DNA from: Lachancea mirantina
Lineage: Eukaryota; Ascomycota; Saccharomycetes; Saccharomycetales; Saccharomycetaceae
Direction of reading: 5' to 3'
NCBI GenBank assembly: GCA_900074745.1
Contig: LT598469.1
Coordinates: 372,001-436,000, forward strand
DNA length: 64,000 nt
Below the pieces are notes generated by a model. It did not search any database. It was given only the letters and a program-made list of their open reading frames with translations, and was not told where the DNA came from. The translations under genes were made by a program, and so were the position numbers. Positions 27,512-38,014 of the stretch are shown here, one piece after another. How positions within the stretch are numbered: the stretch's first letter is position 1; each line of letters starts with the position of its first letter.

Positions 27512-29023
27512 TTATATATGTGCGACGCTCATCATTTTTTCGCACGTCGCCTCTTTCTTATTCTTTTTCCTAGAACGGCCCGCCTTTTGCAACTGCGTGT
27601 CTTCAGTGCCTTCCGACAAGTTGTTGTCTCTGTCAAAGGCCGACGAGGATCTTTCGTAATTGTCAACCATCGTCGACTGACCTACACGTGCTTCTACCGG
27701 TGGACCCATAAGCCCCATTTCCTCGCTCGGATACTCCGGTGGGAACTCTTCTCCTTTTTGCAAAATTATATCTTTCTTGATGTCGTCGCCATTGTAAGCA
27801 GGTGGAACGCCTATTTCGCCGAAAGTACTTCCAAACGCATACTTCTTGACGTTAGCTTCGACGTAGACAAACCCGCGCTGCCCCAAGTTGACATGCAATT
27901 CTATCTCATCCGAAGCGATCTCGGTATCTTTCGGGTCGTGTACTTCTTCGAGGAACTCGTTGATAGGAGCGGGAAGGTTTACATCCAGGTCGCTAGCCAG
28001 TAACTCTTCCCTTAGAGAAACGTTTTCCGGGTCCTCAAGTAACCCCTCACGCGTATAAGTCCTCGTATACGCGGCGCTCATTGCGCCAAGACTGACAAAC
28101 ATATCAATACCTACGTTATGCGTCAGATCCATGAGTTTTTTCCCATTATGGGTTATAAGTATGGTTCCCGTGCGATATTTGTAACCAAATCCAATCACGT
28201 CGCCCTCTTGAAGTTTCGGGAGTAACCGATTCGCGTGGAATGGATTATTTATGCGCAATTTGCCAGTTGATTCGTATGCAATCGAGAATTGTGCCATCCC
28301 AGGCATCCTGAAGTACGGATACGGACACGTTACTAGTCCACAACTGAAAATAGAATTGGGTCTTGCGCGCAATTTGAAAACTTTGACCTCGAAATATACT
28401 GCGTCTTTCTTGTTGTAAGGCAGAGGATAATTCATGATCGTCGAAGAGCTCTTATTATGTTTCGTGAAACACACGTCAAGTTTATCTTGAACAACAAAGC
28501 TGGGCAAGAAATTCCCGAATTTATCGACGTTGTCGTTGATCGAGGGTAAGAAATAGTAACTCTGGATGCCCCGGTCACGTATAAATTGTTTGTCGTTCGC
28601 GTTCGTAAACGTACCAAACTCATGCACATTAGGTGGACACATCTTCTGGAACTCTTTACATCGCGTATACAGCTCGATTTCGAACCTTGACATGTGTTCA
28701 AATTCCCGATTTTCTTGTTCCTCAAGTTCCTGTTCGTCGTCGAACTTGCCCGGTACCAAAAACGACCCGTCCAACAACACGCCGCTGCGTTTTTTGCGGA
28801 AAATGTTGGGTACCCCAGCAGCACTGGCTTCTTCATCGTATTCGGACTCATCTGCACTGCAGAACGTCACGTAAACGGCTATTATCACCAAAATCACCAT
28901 CAGCAGGGCAAATGTCACAGACAAACTGATCAAAAACACCAGGCTGATAGCTTCGGAGTCCCCATGGTCATTGACTGGCGGTTGGAAAACAGGATCACCA
29001 ACTGCGTTTCTAAAAACCTCCAT
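27512..29023 (-). CDS. SSH4: Ssh4, Rsp5 ubiquitin-ligase adaptor of endosome/vacuole membrane
   Basis: The protein has 503 aa from the ATG at 29023 (MEVFRNAVGDPVF); the frame extends 12 codons upstream only from a TTG. S. cerevisiae Ssh4 has 579 aa. Ssh4 recruits Rsp5 to sort membrane proteins into the vacuole. A single transmembrane segment lies near ~30-55 (AISLVFLISLSVTFALLMVILVII, split here). A SPRY domain follows at ~170-320 (DAVYFEVKVFKL, FSCGLVTCPYPYFRMPGM, GDVIGFGYKYRTGTILITHNGK). Proline motifs PPAY (VPPAYNGDD) and PPEYPSEE are candidate Rsp5 WW-binding PY sites. The C-terminus is basic. It is the counterpart of YKL124W. Confidence 0.93.
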   Translation of the reverse strand: MEVFRNAVGDPVFQPPVNDHGDSEAISLVFLISLSVTFALLMVILVIIAVYVTFCSADESEYDEEASAAGVPNIFRKKRSGVLLDGSFLVPGKFDDEQELEEQENREFEHMSRFEIELYTRCKEFQKMCPPNVHEFGTFTNANDKQFIRDRGIQSYYFLPSINDNVDKFGNFLPSFVVQDKLDVCFTKHNKSSSTIMNYPLPYNKKDAVYFEVKVFKLRARPNSIFSCGLVTCPYPYFRMPGMAQFSIAYESTGKLRINNPFHANRLLPKLQEGDVIGFGYKYRTGTILITHNGKKLMDLTHNVGIDMFVSLGAMSAAYTRTYTREGLLEDPENVSLREELLASDLDVNLPAPINEFLEEVHDPKDTEIASDEIELHVNLGQRGFVYVEANVKKYAFGSTFGEIGVPPAYNGDDIKKDIILQKGEEFPPEYPSEEMGLMGPPVEARVGQSTMVDNYERSSSAFDRDNNLSEGTEDTQLQKAGRSRKKNKKEATCEKMMSVAHI

Positions 29024-29351
29024 CCTTTCAGGTCGAGAGCCAAGCCAAGCCAAAACCAAACCAAAACTAACCGAAATTAGACCTTAAAAACTCTCAAAAG
29101 GCTCAATACGCCTTAAACCAGTAAAAAAACCTCTACAATATCCTATATCTTCCGTAGATCCACAGTTTGTCTCTCTGGGTTAGCACTCTGGTCTTGTTAC
29201 AAGGTGCATTTTCTAGTAACCTTCCCCAGGATACCTTATGGGGCGATGAAGACGATGCGTACAAGATGACATATATTAAGAAAGCCACACGTAAATAATG
29301 ACCAACAAAAAACTATATAAATTGAGTCATGTGCTCAATTTATCAGCAACT

Positions 29352-29424
29352 GGGCGTGTGGCGTAGTTGGTAGCGCGCTCCCTTAGCATGGGAGAGGTCA
29401 TCGGTTCGACTCCGGTCTCGTCCA
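29352..29424 (+). tRNA. tRNA-Ala (AGC)
   Basis: This 73-nt intronless gene starts GGGCGTGTGGCGTAGTTGG and ends GTCTCGTCCA with its discriminator base. The acceptor stem pairs GGGCGTG with CTCGTCC (one G-U type pair). The anticodon stem-loop is CTCCCTTAGCATGGGAG with AGC at 34-36. The T-arm holds GGTTCGACTCC, a perfect B box, and the D-arm the A box TGGCGTAGTTGG. S. cerevisiae also has a tRNA-Ala(AGC) next to SBA1 on chromosome XI, as I recall. Confidence 0.97.
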
Positions 29425-29559
29425 AAATTTTTGAAGATTCAATTGACATACCCCCAAATGGAAGTATAAGGTACAGCTGACACTCCTGGTTTCATTGCCG
29501 GTGTCTTCCCGCTTGTTTGAGGACGTTATTTAGTGTTTCCCTCAGATTTATCTTTGTCT

Positions 29560-29577
29560 TTCTCGAATGTTCTGGAA
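29560..29577. promoter_or_regulatory. Perfect four-unit heat-shock element before SBA1
   Basis: TTCTCGAATGTTCTGGAA gives four alternating 5-bp units (TTC-nn-GAA-nn-TTC-nn-GAA) without mismatch, 120 bp before the SBA1 ATG. This is the consensus bound by trimeric Hsf1. SBA1 belongs to the Hsf1 chaperone regulon in S. cerevisiae. Confidence 0.9.
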
Positions 29578-29697
29578 AATTAAGTCAACTTTCTATGGAA
29601 TTAGTATATAAGGGAAGTCAGGTGAACTCAACACTGGAAGAACTTGGAAACCCAAGTTTGGAAACCAAAGCTCAGTTTGAAAGAAGCTCTCCACACA

Positions 29698-30354
29698 ATG
29701 AATACGAAACTCAATCCAGAGATCCTTTGGGCGCAGAGATCCAGCGACTCCGATCCTGAAAAGAACTACCTTTTGGTCACTTTGATGATCTCCGACTGTG
29801 AAGACCCAAAATTGGATTTACAACCTGGCTACTTAGAGTTCAGTGCCAAGTCTCCGGGCCATGTTGGTGACGAAGAAGAGCACAAGTACCAATTGCGTTT
29901 AGATTTTTACAAGGAGATCGATCCGGCCAAATCTTTGCACAAAATTGCGAACGGAAGAGACTATTTCCTCAAGCTTGTGAAAAAGGACCTTGACGCGGAA
30001 TACTGGCCCAGACTCACGAAGGAAAAACTCAAATACCACTACATCAAGACGGATTTCAACAAGTGGGTTGACGAAGACGAACAAGAGGAACACGAGAGTG
30101 AAGATTTCGGTTTCCAAGGCGCAGCAGGCGGTGCTGGCGGTGCGGGTTTCCCAGGTGGAGCAGGTGGTGATTTCGATCCAGCACAAATGGCCGCTATGCA
30201 ACAGATGTTGCAAGCGCAGGCCGGCGCTGGAGGTCAAGGCTCCCAAATGGATAAGCTCAATGAACTGCTGCAGAGCGGCGGTCAAGGTCTGGAAGGGCTC
30301 GATGAGCTTGAAGAAGAAGCAGATCTAGCCAAGTCCGAAGAAGAAGCCGCTTAG
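29698..30354 (+). CDS. SBA1: Hsp90 co-chaperone Sba1 (p23)
   Basis: The protein has 218 aa from the ATG at 29698 (MNTKLNPEILWAQRSS); S. cerevisiae Sba1 has 216. p23 binds the ATP-closed dimer of Hsp90 and slows its ATPase. A CS domain fills ~5-125, with NYLLVTLMISDCEDPKLDL, SAKSPG, YQLRLDFYKEID and the p23 signature W-P-R-L-T (EYWPRLTKEKLKYHYIKTDFNKWVDED, split in the family's usual place). A Gly/Ala-rich linker (AGGAGGAGFPGGAGG) and an acidic tail follow. The promoter carries a perfect HSE. It is the counterpart of YKL117W. Confidence 0.96.
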   Translation: MNTKLNPEILWAQRSSDSDPEKNYLLVTLMISDCEDPKLDLQPGYLEFSAKSPGHVGDEEEHKYQLRLDFYKEIDPAKSLHKIANGRDYFLKLVKKDLDAEYWPRLTKEKLKYHYIKTDFNKWVDEDEQEEHESEDFGFQGAAGGAGGAGFPGGAGGDFDPAQMAAMQQMLQAQAGAGGQGSQMDKLNELLQSGGQGLEGLDELEEEADLAKSEEEAA

Positions 30355-30436
30355 TTGTTGCGACGTTTACGACGTTTTACATAGTGCGTTATGTCTAAAG
30401 AAAATTTACCTGTAATGGAAAGTCGTCCATCTTCCC

Positions 30437-31832
<1,396 letters not shown>

Positions 31833-33395
31833 TTACAGAAATTTGAGACGCCTGATTTCTTGACTGACATAGGGTGTTTCTGAGATTTTCATTACATCCC
31901 AACGCGTTGTTTTCCTTTGCAAACAGTTGGCAACGATTTCTTTTGCCGGATGCGCCTCATCGACGAATTTCAACCATTGCCACTCGTAACAAGATATCCG
32001 GTGTACCGTCGACCTTCTTCGTTGACGAGAACTGCGTGCAGATGTGGGCAAAGGATCAAATGGCAGTCGATCTTCTAAAAGTGCAAAAAGTACCACACCC
32101 AAGGCCCAACTGTCACTCAGTTTCCCATCGTAGGGAACTCCCATCAGAATTTCTGGCGAAACATAATCCTCGGAACCACATCTGGTTGTACACATTTCAC
32201 CGGGGTCCATGCGCCTACATAGGCCGAAATCTGCGAGCTCTATGACATGTTCGTTGCACAAGACGTCCGAAGATTCTCCCATAGTCAAAATATGATCGAT
32301 TGGGAAACGTAACAACACGTTCTCGAGTTTAATGTCTCGATGTACAATGTTGTTTTGATGCAAATACTTTACTGCGAGTACCAATTCGCTGAAAACTCTT
32401 TGTATAAGCCATTGCGGTAGCTCACTGTGAGCGGCAACCTCAAACAAATCTCCACCAGCACAATACGACATTATCATATCGCATGGAGGCAGTCCATTGG
32501 CCAGGTTTCTCGAACTCAATGGCCTTTCATTTATCAAAAACTCCTTGTCATTTATGGCCATCAGTTTTACAATGCAGGGATGCGAAATCTGGGACAGTAC
32601 TTCGAGTTCTCTTTTCAACGAGCTCTCGACCCGCGACAGCATGTCTCGAAATTTGGGCGATTTGGGCGATGTAGATGTCGTGAGAGTCTCCGGATATTTA
32701 ACGCGCTTGACGGCGACTTGGTTGAATTCTGGACTGCTTTGGTCTACTAACTCGAACAAAAACACATCACTAAAATTTCCGCTGCCAATTTGGCGCGTTT
32801 CACGCAAACAAAGTGCCCGCTTTAAGTCAGATAAAGGGAACGCCGTGATTTGCTGGATGCCTTGGTCCCGAGAATCAATGATGACTTGAGCAATTGTTGC
32901 TTGATCCGTGGACGACGTCTCTGATACAGGTTCTAAACGTTCATCCACAGCACTTAAAGACGTTACTCTTTGGGAAAGCGTCGACAACGTCGAAGGCGAC
33001 AAAGCGCTTTGGGGTGCAAAATCCGACACCATTCTGGGTTTAACTTTGACACCCGCGGCATTCGAAATTCCCAAATCCTCTTTCAAGGTGATTGGGGCCG
33101 GTGTTAGACCATGATACCTTTTCTTCCCAGCACTCGGTGTGTCGCGAACTTGCGGCAAATTAGGGTCTTGTGGAGACGCTATTTGCGGAGAACAAGGTGT
33201 ATAAACGATCGGAGTAGGTAACATCTGGATCTCCGGTCCTGAAAAATGACTTGTGCATATCTGAGGCGGCGTTTTGGCTCTTTCGGTGACCGTTGAGTCT
33301 CCTTTCGTAGAATCAACAGGGAACTCATTTTGAGGCAGCTTAGGCGCTCTAATGGCCGCTTCCGTGAATAGGTTTTGGCCCTGGCGCCCTCCCAT
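31833..33395 (-). CDS. PRR1: Serine/threonine kinase Prr1 (pheromone response regulator)
   Basis: The protein has 520 aa from the ATG at 33395 (MGGRQGQNLFTEA); S. cerevisiae Prr1 has 518. An in-frame ATG at 33545 would add 50 residues, but the spacing to the conserved LPTPIVYTPCSP motif favours the shorter start. Prr1 lowers pheromone-signalling output downstream of the MAP kinase cascade. The N-terminal third is Ser/Pro-rich. The kinase domain runs ~215-515: glycine loop IGSGNFSDVFLFEL, VAVKRVKYPE, catalytic loop IVHRDIKLENVLL, DFGLC in place of the usual DFG-F, activation region CGSEDYVSPEILMGVPYDG, and LSDSWALGVVLF. It is the counterpart of YKL116C. Confidence 0.93.
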   Translation of the reverse strand: MGGRQGQNLFTEAAIRAPKLPQNEFPVDSTKGDSTVTERAKTPPQICTSHFSGPEIQMLPTPIVYTPCSPQIASPQDPNLPQVRDTPSAGKKRYHGLTPAPITLKEDLGISNAAGVKVKPRMVSDFAPQSALSPSTLSTLSQRVTSLSAVDERLEPVSETSSTDQATIAQVIIDSRDQGIQQITAFPLSDLKRALCLRETRQIGSGNFSDVFLFELVDQSSPEFNQVAVKRVKYPETLTTSTSPKSPKFRDMLSRVESSLKRELEVLSQISHPCIVKLMAINDKEFLINERPLSSRNLANGLPPCDMIMSYCAGGDLFEVAAHSELPQWLIQRVFSELVLAVKYLHQNNIVHRDIKLENVLLRFPIDHILTMGESSDVLCNEHVIELADFGLCRRMDPGEMCTTRCGSEDYVSPEILMGVPYDGKLSDSWALGVVLFALLEDRLPFDPLPTSARSSRQRRRSTVHRISCYEWQWLKFVDEAHPAKEIVANCLQRKTTRWDVMKISETPYVSQEIRRLKFL

Positions 33396-34731
33396 TGTAG
33401 TGTGCTCTATTTGAGCTGAGGTTAGGGCAACGAATGCAAACAGGGACTGACTTTTAAGTCTTATCAATGAGCTGCCAATGCGTGAGTTGCTGGTTTCGTT
33501 ACTAATATACGGCTGAGCCTTAATTTGTTCGACCAAAACAAACATTACATACGAATAGCTTTCAATCGACGAAAGTGCTACAGAATACAAATCATATGTT
33601 ACGAATCAATCACATGGTCTTCTGATTATTTATCACTTATTACGTATATGGGTATCCAGTGAGTCTGTCAATTCTACAACATAGCCATACGATTCCGAAC
33701 GATTGTTACGAGCATGAGATCGAAGTCAAAGGGGCACTCTTCTCAATATCTGGCATTGCGTCAGCGCCCAAAATATTTTGCATTGTGAATAAGAGCATTA
33801 CATCTTAAATATCTTCGCAAACGAACGCTAGAGTTTGATAAAAAGGTGTATTTTCCGTTGCTCCAGGTTTTCGTTTAGGTTTTGAATTCTTCCACTTTTA
33901 CAGCGTCTGTTTTCACCTCGTACTTGCTTTCCGTGTGCAACTGAGCTTCTCAAAATAACTCAGCATTTCAACAAGTTCTCTCAAAATTCACAAGCGACTA
34001 CACAGCTAAACAAAGCACTTCCGTCAATACCAATACTCTACGTAAAATGAGTATCATCAGCCTCGGTAGATAGCCTTCAGATAGGCCACTTCCTTCTTTG
34101 TCAAGTATATCGAGGTATTGGCTCCATGTACCTTCGTGTCAACATGATCTCTAATGCTGGTCTTTTGTATATTGTCGCAATATCATATCCATTTATCGTC
34201 TGTTACTTCCGGATAAGTGTTGACAACTTTTAACTTATGGATCCATCATACTGCTCGTGGTTACACCGTGACATTGAACCCATGGCTCGCTGATTACTTT
34301 ACTCAAATCATCTGTTCAAGCCTGAGTGGGTTATTCTGTCGTTTTCGTCACGTGATAACACCTTCCGCAACTTAACGAAAATCGCCGTATATCCCTTCGA
34401 ACAAGAGGAGGTTCAAAAGACTTCCAGCATCAATAAGTAGCATTGGCCAAGGGTTTCTTAGTCACTCATGGAAGCTACCTGCTTGAAGTGACAGAAGAGA
34501 TCATCGTATATAACGATAAACACAAACCACAGTTATGATGAAACAAATTAACCATGAAATGGCATTCTCCGTCCCGAATCTGGCGTCGAGATTAGGAAAC
34601 GATCTCACTGAGAGGTCTTCGGAGGAGTAACTATTACCCAATTACACGAAACATTCCGCCAAACCTGAGATAACGAGCAATCGCGTACAACGTGACCTAG
34701 ATTCTTCATCCATATTTCAACCACCTCCGGC
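33396..34731. other. APN1-PRR1 tandem spacer
   Basis: This 1.3-kb spacer is long for this region. It lies between the APN1 stop and the PRR1 start. One TCACGTGA box occurs at 34349-34356. No RNA gene or LTR was found; apart from the PRR1 upstream extension, no ORF looks coding. It may include an origin or decayed gene, but nothing shows this. Confidence 0.4.
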
Positions 34732-35808
34732 TCACATCTTGGGTTTCTTGACTCTGCTGCGAGATATCCGTTCTGCAATGTCCTCGCCTTTGGAATTTGT
34801 TGCGGCAGCTTTGCGTTTAATGGTTTTTTTCTTTTCGAATTTCGCCAGATGTTCTTTCCTGGATTTCTCACCTTTGGCCTGCAGCTCCTCCAATTTCTTG
34901 GTAAACTCTTCTTTATCTTTATTGTCATCATATGTTTCAAGCCATTCTAGCAATTTGACTTCATGGCCGTAACCGACGTCTTGCTCCTGAGGTGTTTCAA
35001 GGACAATTGGGATTCCGGTTAGGAAATCAGAGCTGGCAATAAGTTTGAACACTTCAAGATTCAAAAAACCTTGGCCCAATTTTTCATGTAAGTCCCGATT
35101 CGCAGCTAAAGGTGCCTTGGAGTCGTTGAGATGCACTGCGGACAAATATTTGAACCCAATGATGTCGTCGAAATCTTTCCAGAATTTGTCATACGCCGTC
35201 TCGGTGCTTATATCGTACCCTGCGGCAAACGTGTGGCACGTGTCCACGCAGACACCGATTCTGGTTTTGTCCTCAACTTTGTCTATCACGGTCTTGAGAT
35301 CTGCGAGATCGCTGCCAACAAGCGAACCGGTACCCGCCATATTTTCAAGCACAATTTTCACGAATTTCGTTTCCTGGTGTGCTTTGTTCAAGTAAGCTGC
35401 AAGTTGCGACAATTGTTCTTCGTGGTCGCCCTTGAGCGAGGAACCGGGGTGGAAGTTGTAAAGCCCCACGCCCAGTTGTTCGCACCGCTTCAAATCATCC
35501 AAAAAACTCGCATAACTTTTCTCGGCTTTTTCCAGGTCAGGATTGGCCAAATTGATGAAATATTGGCCATGTGGTAAAATGTCCCTGAGTGGATCGTAAC
35601 CCAGTTTTGTGCAATATTTCTTGAACTTGTCGATTTCTTCCTGCGTGTAATCCGGTGAGACCCATCTTCTAGGTGATTTCAAAAACATGGCAAACGAATT
35701 GCATCCTAGCTTATGCGCATTCGTAACACTGTTCGAAATGCCCCCTGCTGTCGACAAATGAGCACCAAACTTATATTTAGACGCCGTAGAGCGTACAAAG
35801 TCAGACAT
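34732..35808 (-). CDS. APN1: Apurinic/apyrimidinic endonuclease Apn1 (EndoIV family)
   Basis: The protein has 358 aa from the ATG at 35808 (MSDFVRSTASKYKFGAHLS); S. cerevisiae Apn1 has 367. It is the major AP endonuclease and 3'-diesterase of base excision repair, with a trinuclear zinc site. Endonuclease IV landmarks: KFGAHLSTAGGI, SFAMFLKSPRRW, LPHGQYFINLANPD, NFHPGSS, VLENMAGTG, CVDTCHTFAAGYD, AVHLNDSKAP, HEKLGQGF, and IVLETPQEQD. The Lys-rich tail ends KKPKM and holds the nuclear localisation signal. The frame stays open 32 codons upstream of the ATG and encodes a mitochondrial-type presequence without ATG (separate entry). Confidence 0.97.
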   Translation of the reverse strand: MSDFVRSTASKYKFGAHLSTAGGISNSVTNAHKLGCNSFAMFLKSPRRWVSPDYTQEEIDKFKKYCTKLGYDPLRDILPHGQYFINLANPDLEKAEKSYASFLDDLKRCEQLGVGLYNFHPGSSLKGDHEEQLSQLAAYLNKAHQETKFVKIVLENMAGTGSLVGSDLADLKTVIDKVEDKTRIGVCVDTCHTFAAGYDISTETAYDKFWKDFDDIIGFKYLSAVHLNDSKAPLAANRDLHEKLGQGFLNLEVFKLIASSDFLTGIPIVLETPQEQDVGYGHEVKLLEWLETYDDNKDKEEFTKKLEELQAKGEKSRKEHLAKFEKKKTIKRKAAATNSKGEDIAERISRSRVKKPKM

Positions 35809-35904
35809 GGTCCTAACTTGCAATGGTAACGGAAATAGACGGAAAGCAGATCCTGCTCGAAGACTTAGTCTCAATTTGATGAAAAATCGACGTAGAAAAT
35901 CTAT
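35809..35904 (-). other. ATG-less in-frame 5' extension of APN1, presequence-like
   Basis: From a TGA at 35907-35905 to the APN1 ATG the frame is open for 32 codons. It has near-cognate starts ATA (35904), ATC (35880) and TTG (35874, with A at -3). From the TTG the 22 added residues contain four Arg, no acidic residue and many Leu/Phe/Ala (LRLSLRAGSAFRLFPLPLQ), a good mitochondrial presequence. Yeast GRS1 uses TTG, ALA1 uses ACG and HFA1 uses ATT for their mitochondrial isoforms. Use here is inference. Confidence 0.45.
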
Positions 35905-37042
35905 TCAAACTAAGGTTTTCTTCGCCTGAGTGTTTTGCGGACCGCAGAATCTACTCAGTAGACTCAATTTCAGGGAATCCTACACAATTGTCGCCCTTTG
36001 ACTTCCTCAAAATGTTTCCTTTACCGGTCGAGGTCCGTTTTTTTCACTAGAAGATCACCACCATGAAAACAGACCATCGACCGCAACATCAATGTGGAAA
36101 CCGACAGAACTGTCAAAACTGCCCGAGGATGCCTATTTCCCCGTGCATATGATGTCACATTGTCCAATTCCTTGATTTTGTTCAATTGGGAACTTGGAGT
36201 GCTGTGTACCACTTACCGCGCTTGGCCCTTCACCTGCGGTCTCCTAGCGTCTCATCGGTCGTCCTTCATTTATGAAATCGTTTTTGTTTCGTTACGGCTT
36301 AACACTGCATTGTGACCAGACCGATGCTGACCTCTCCAATGCTCAAGTCCTCTGTTTCAGTTTCTCATGTTTCAGTTAAACGAGTTCAGTCCACTTGTTT
36401 CAAGACGCGTAATAAATAGCGTTGACGCGTCAGTTGTTAAGAGGGTAATGGACTCTTGTATAAACGGCTGAAAGACAAGGATGTGGTACTTGACGAGACA
36501 TCATTCGAATGTAGACATTACTTTCTGGAAACATTGGCGTTACTGGTTTCTCCGGCTACAAATGAAGTCCCCAGGCCTTTCGAAGAGCTAACGGTGTCAA
36601 ATTTGAGCGTCCATATGCAAATTTGAGAAACAGCTAGTCACAAATGGCAATGAATGGTGAAGAATGGGACGAATGACCACGGTTGGTGACCGTGGGCTGA
36701 TTTTACTTCTGATTTGCTCGCCAGCCTGAGATGCGATTTAAAAAACCAAACAACGTCGTTCCTGGAAACAACGACTTGCTCGAGCATCGACACCATGCCG
36801 TCTCCGAACAGCCCTGATGTAGTGTCTCGAACAATCACCAACGGATACGCCTTCGATGACGTTCCCGTTCGCGCGTTAGTCAATATACCGGTGCCGGCGT
36901 TCGAGGTTCGTGAAAAAAACCGGTATCGGCTTTCTCTGTCCACGCAACAGCTGACTGGAAAATCTGAGCTATAGAAAAGAATCTTCTTATGATTCAATCT
37001 GACTTGTAAAGTCTTGTTTAGCACTGCTGATTGAGCGGCAAT
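35905..37042. other. APN1-OAC1 divergent spacer
   Basis: A 1.1-kb two-promoter region. It contains two MCB boxes (ACGCGT) at 36405-36410 and 36425-36430, and Leu3-type sites close to OAC1. A 59-codon ATG ORF (36795-36974, plus) overlaps the Leu3 sites and is probably not a gene. A locally GC-rich patch lies at about 36790-36930. Confidence 0.5.
36888..36929. promoter_or_regulatory. Leu3-type sites before OAC1
   Basis: CCGGTGCCGG at 36888-36897 matches the Leu3 consensus CCGGNNCCGG exactly. CCGGTATCGG at 36920-36929 matches with one change. They lie 114-155 bp before the OAC1 ATG. OAC1 is a known Leu3 target in S. cerevisiae, because it exports the leucine precursor alpha-isopropylmalate. Confidence 0.8.
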
Positions 37043-38014
37043 ATGTCTAAAGAAGTTCAGACCTCGGTTACCGATGCTGATAAACCGGCTGCGCAGAAAG
37101 TCAGCAAGGCTGGATCTTTCATTGCCGGTGGTATGGCTGCGTGTATCGCAGTGACCGTAACAAATCCTATTGAATTGGTCAAGACGAGGATGCAATTGCA
37201 AGGTGAATTGGAGGCCAAGACCAATCGTGTTTACAAGAATCCCTTGCAAGGTGTTAGACTAATTTTCAAAAACGAAGGTATTCGTGGTATTCAAAGAGGC
37301 CTTTCGTGTGCTTACATCTACCAAATAGGTTTGAACGGTTCGAGACTTGGGTTTTACGAACCTATCAGGTCGTTACTCAACACTACTTTTTACCCCTCCC
37401 AGGATCCACACAGAGTGCAAAACGTTGCCATCAACGTCGTTTCTGGTGCCACGTCCGGTATTATCGGTGCTATCATGGGATCTCCACTATTTTTGGTGAA
37501 AACCAGAATGCAGTCCTACTCACCAGCGATCCAAATCGGCCAGCAATCCCACTACACGTCCGCATGGAATGGGCTTTCGACTATCTACAAAGCCGAGGGA
37601 ATCAAAGGCCTATTTAGAGGTGTCGATGCTGCCATTCTGAGAACCGGTGCCGGTTCTTCTGTGCAATTGCCCATTTACAACACAGCCAAGAGTTTCCTGC
37701 TACGGCACGATATCATGAAAGAAGGTGCTGGGCTTCATCTCACGGCAAGTACCCTTTCTGGTATCGGTGTCGGTGTCGTGATGAACCCATGGGATGTCAT
37801 CTTAACAAGAGTTTATAATCAAAAGGGCAACCTTTATAAGGGCCCCATTGACTGTTTTATCAAGACTGTCAAGATTGAAGGTGTCTCCGCGTTGTACAAA
37901 GGTTTTGAAGCTCAATTGTTTAGAATTGCTCCTCACACGATCCTCTGTTTGACTTTCATGGAACAAACCATGAAGTTGGTTTACGCTACAGAGAAAAGAC
38001 TGTTCAACACTTGA
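37043..38014 (+). CDS. OAC1: Mitochondrial oxaloacetate/isopropylmalate carrier Oac1
   Basis: The protein has 323 aa from the ATG at 37043 (MSKEVQTSVTDADK); an upstream TTG is ignored and S. cerevisiae Oac1 has 324. It is an inner-membrane carrier for oxaloacetate, sulfate and alpha-isopropylmalate. Three tandem ~100-residue carrier repeats are visible, each with a P-x-[DE]-x-x-[KR] motif: NPIELVKTRMQ, SPLFLVKTRMQ (Leu for the acidic residue) and NPWDVILTRVYNQ. Gly-rich helices such as GGMAACIAVTV and GATSGIIGAIMG precede them. The C-terminus is FNT. It is the counterpart of YKL120W. Confidence 0.96.
   Translation: MSKEVQTSVTDADKPAAQKVSKAGSFIAGGMAACIAVTVTNPIELVKTRMQLQGELEAKTNRVYKNPLQGVRLIFKNEGIRGIQRGLSCAYIYQIGLNGSRLGFYEPIRSLLNTTFYPSQDPHRVQNVAINVVSGATSGIIGAIMGSPLFLVKTRMQSYSPAIQIGQQSHYTSAWNGLSTIYKAEGIKGLFRGVDAAILRTGAGSSVQLPIYNTAKSFLLRHDIMKEGAGLHLTASTLSGIGVGVVMNPWDVILTRVYNQKGNLYKGPIDCFIKTVKIEGVSALYKGFEAQLFRIAPHTILCLTFMEQTMKLVYATEKRLFNT

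Noticed and set aside
29060-29351. Solo LTR near the tRNA genes
   Set aside because: I searched the flanks of both tRNAs for TG...CA-ended, LTR-like sequence with Ty-type termini and saw none.
33396-33590. 65-residue upstream extension of PRR1
   Set aside because: Begins at TTG. An in-frame ATG at 33545 exists, but the shorter start at 33395 gives the usual length and distance to the LPTP motif. Left as a possible alternative start only.
36795-36974. 59-codon ATG ORF on the plus strand before OAC1
   Set aside because: It overlaps two Leu3-type sites, ends 68 bp before OAC1, and shows no family. The GC-rich composition is better explained by the promoter sites.
36638-37249. 203-codon minus-strand ORF over the OAC1 promoter and 5' end
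   Set aside because: Starts at TTG, antisense to clear OAC1 coding sequence, no recognisable domain.
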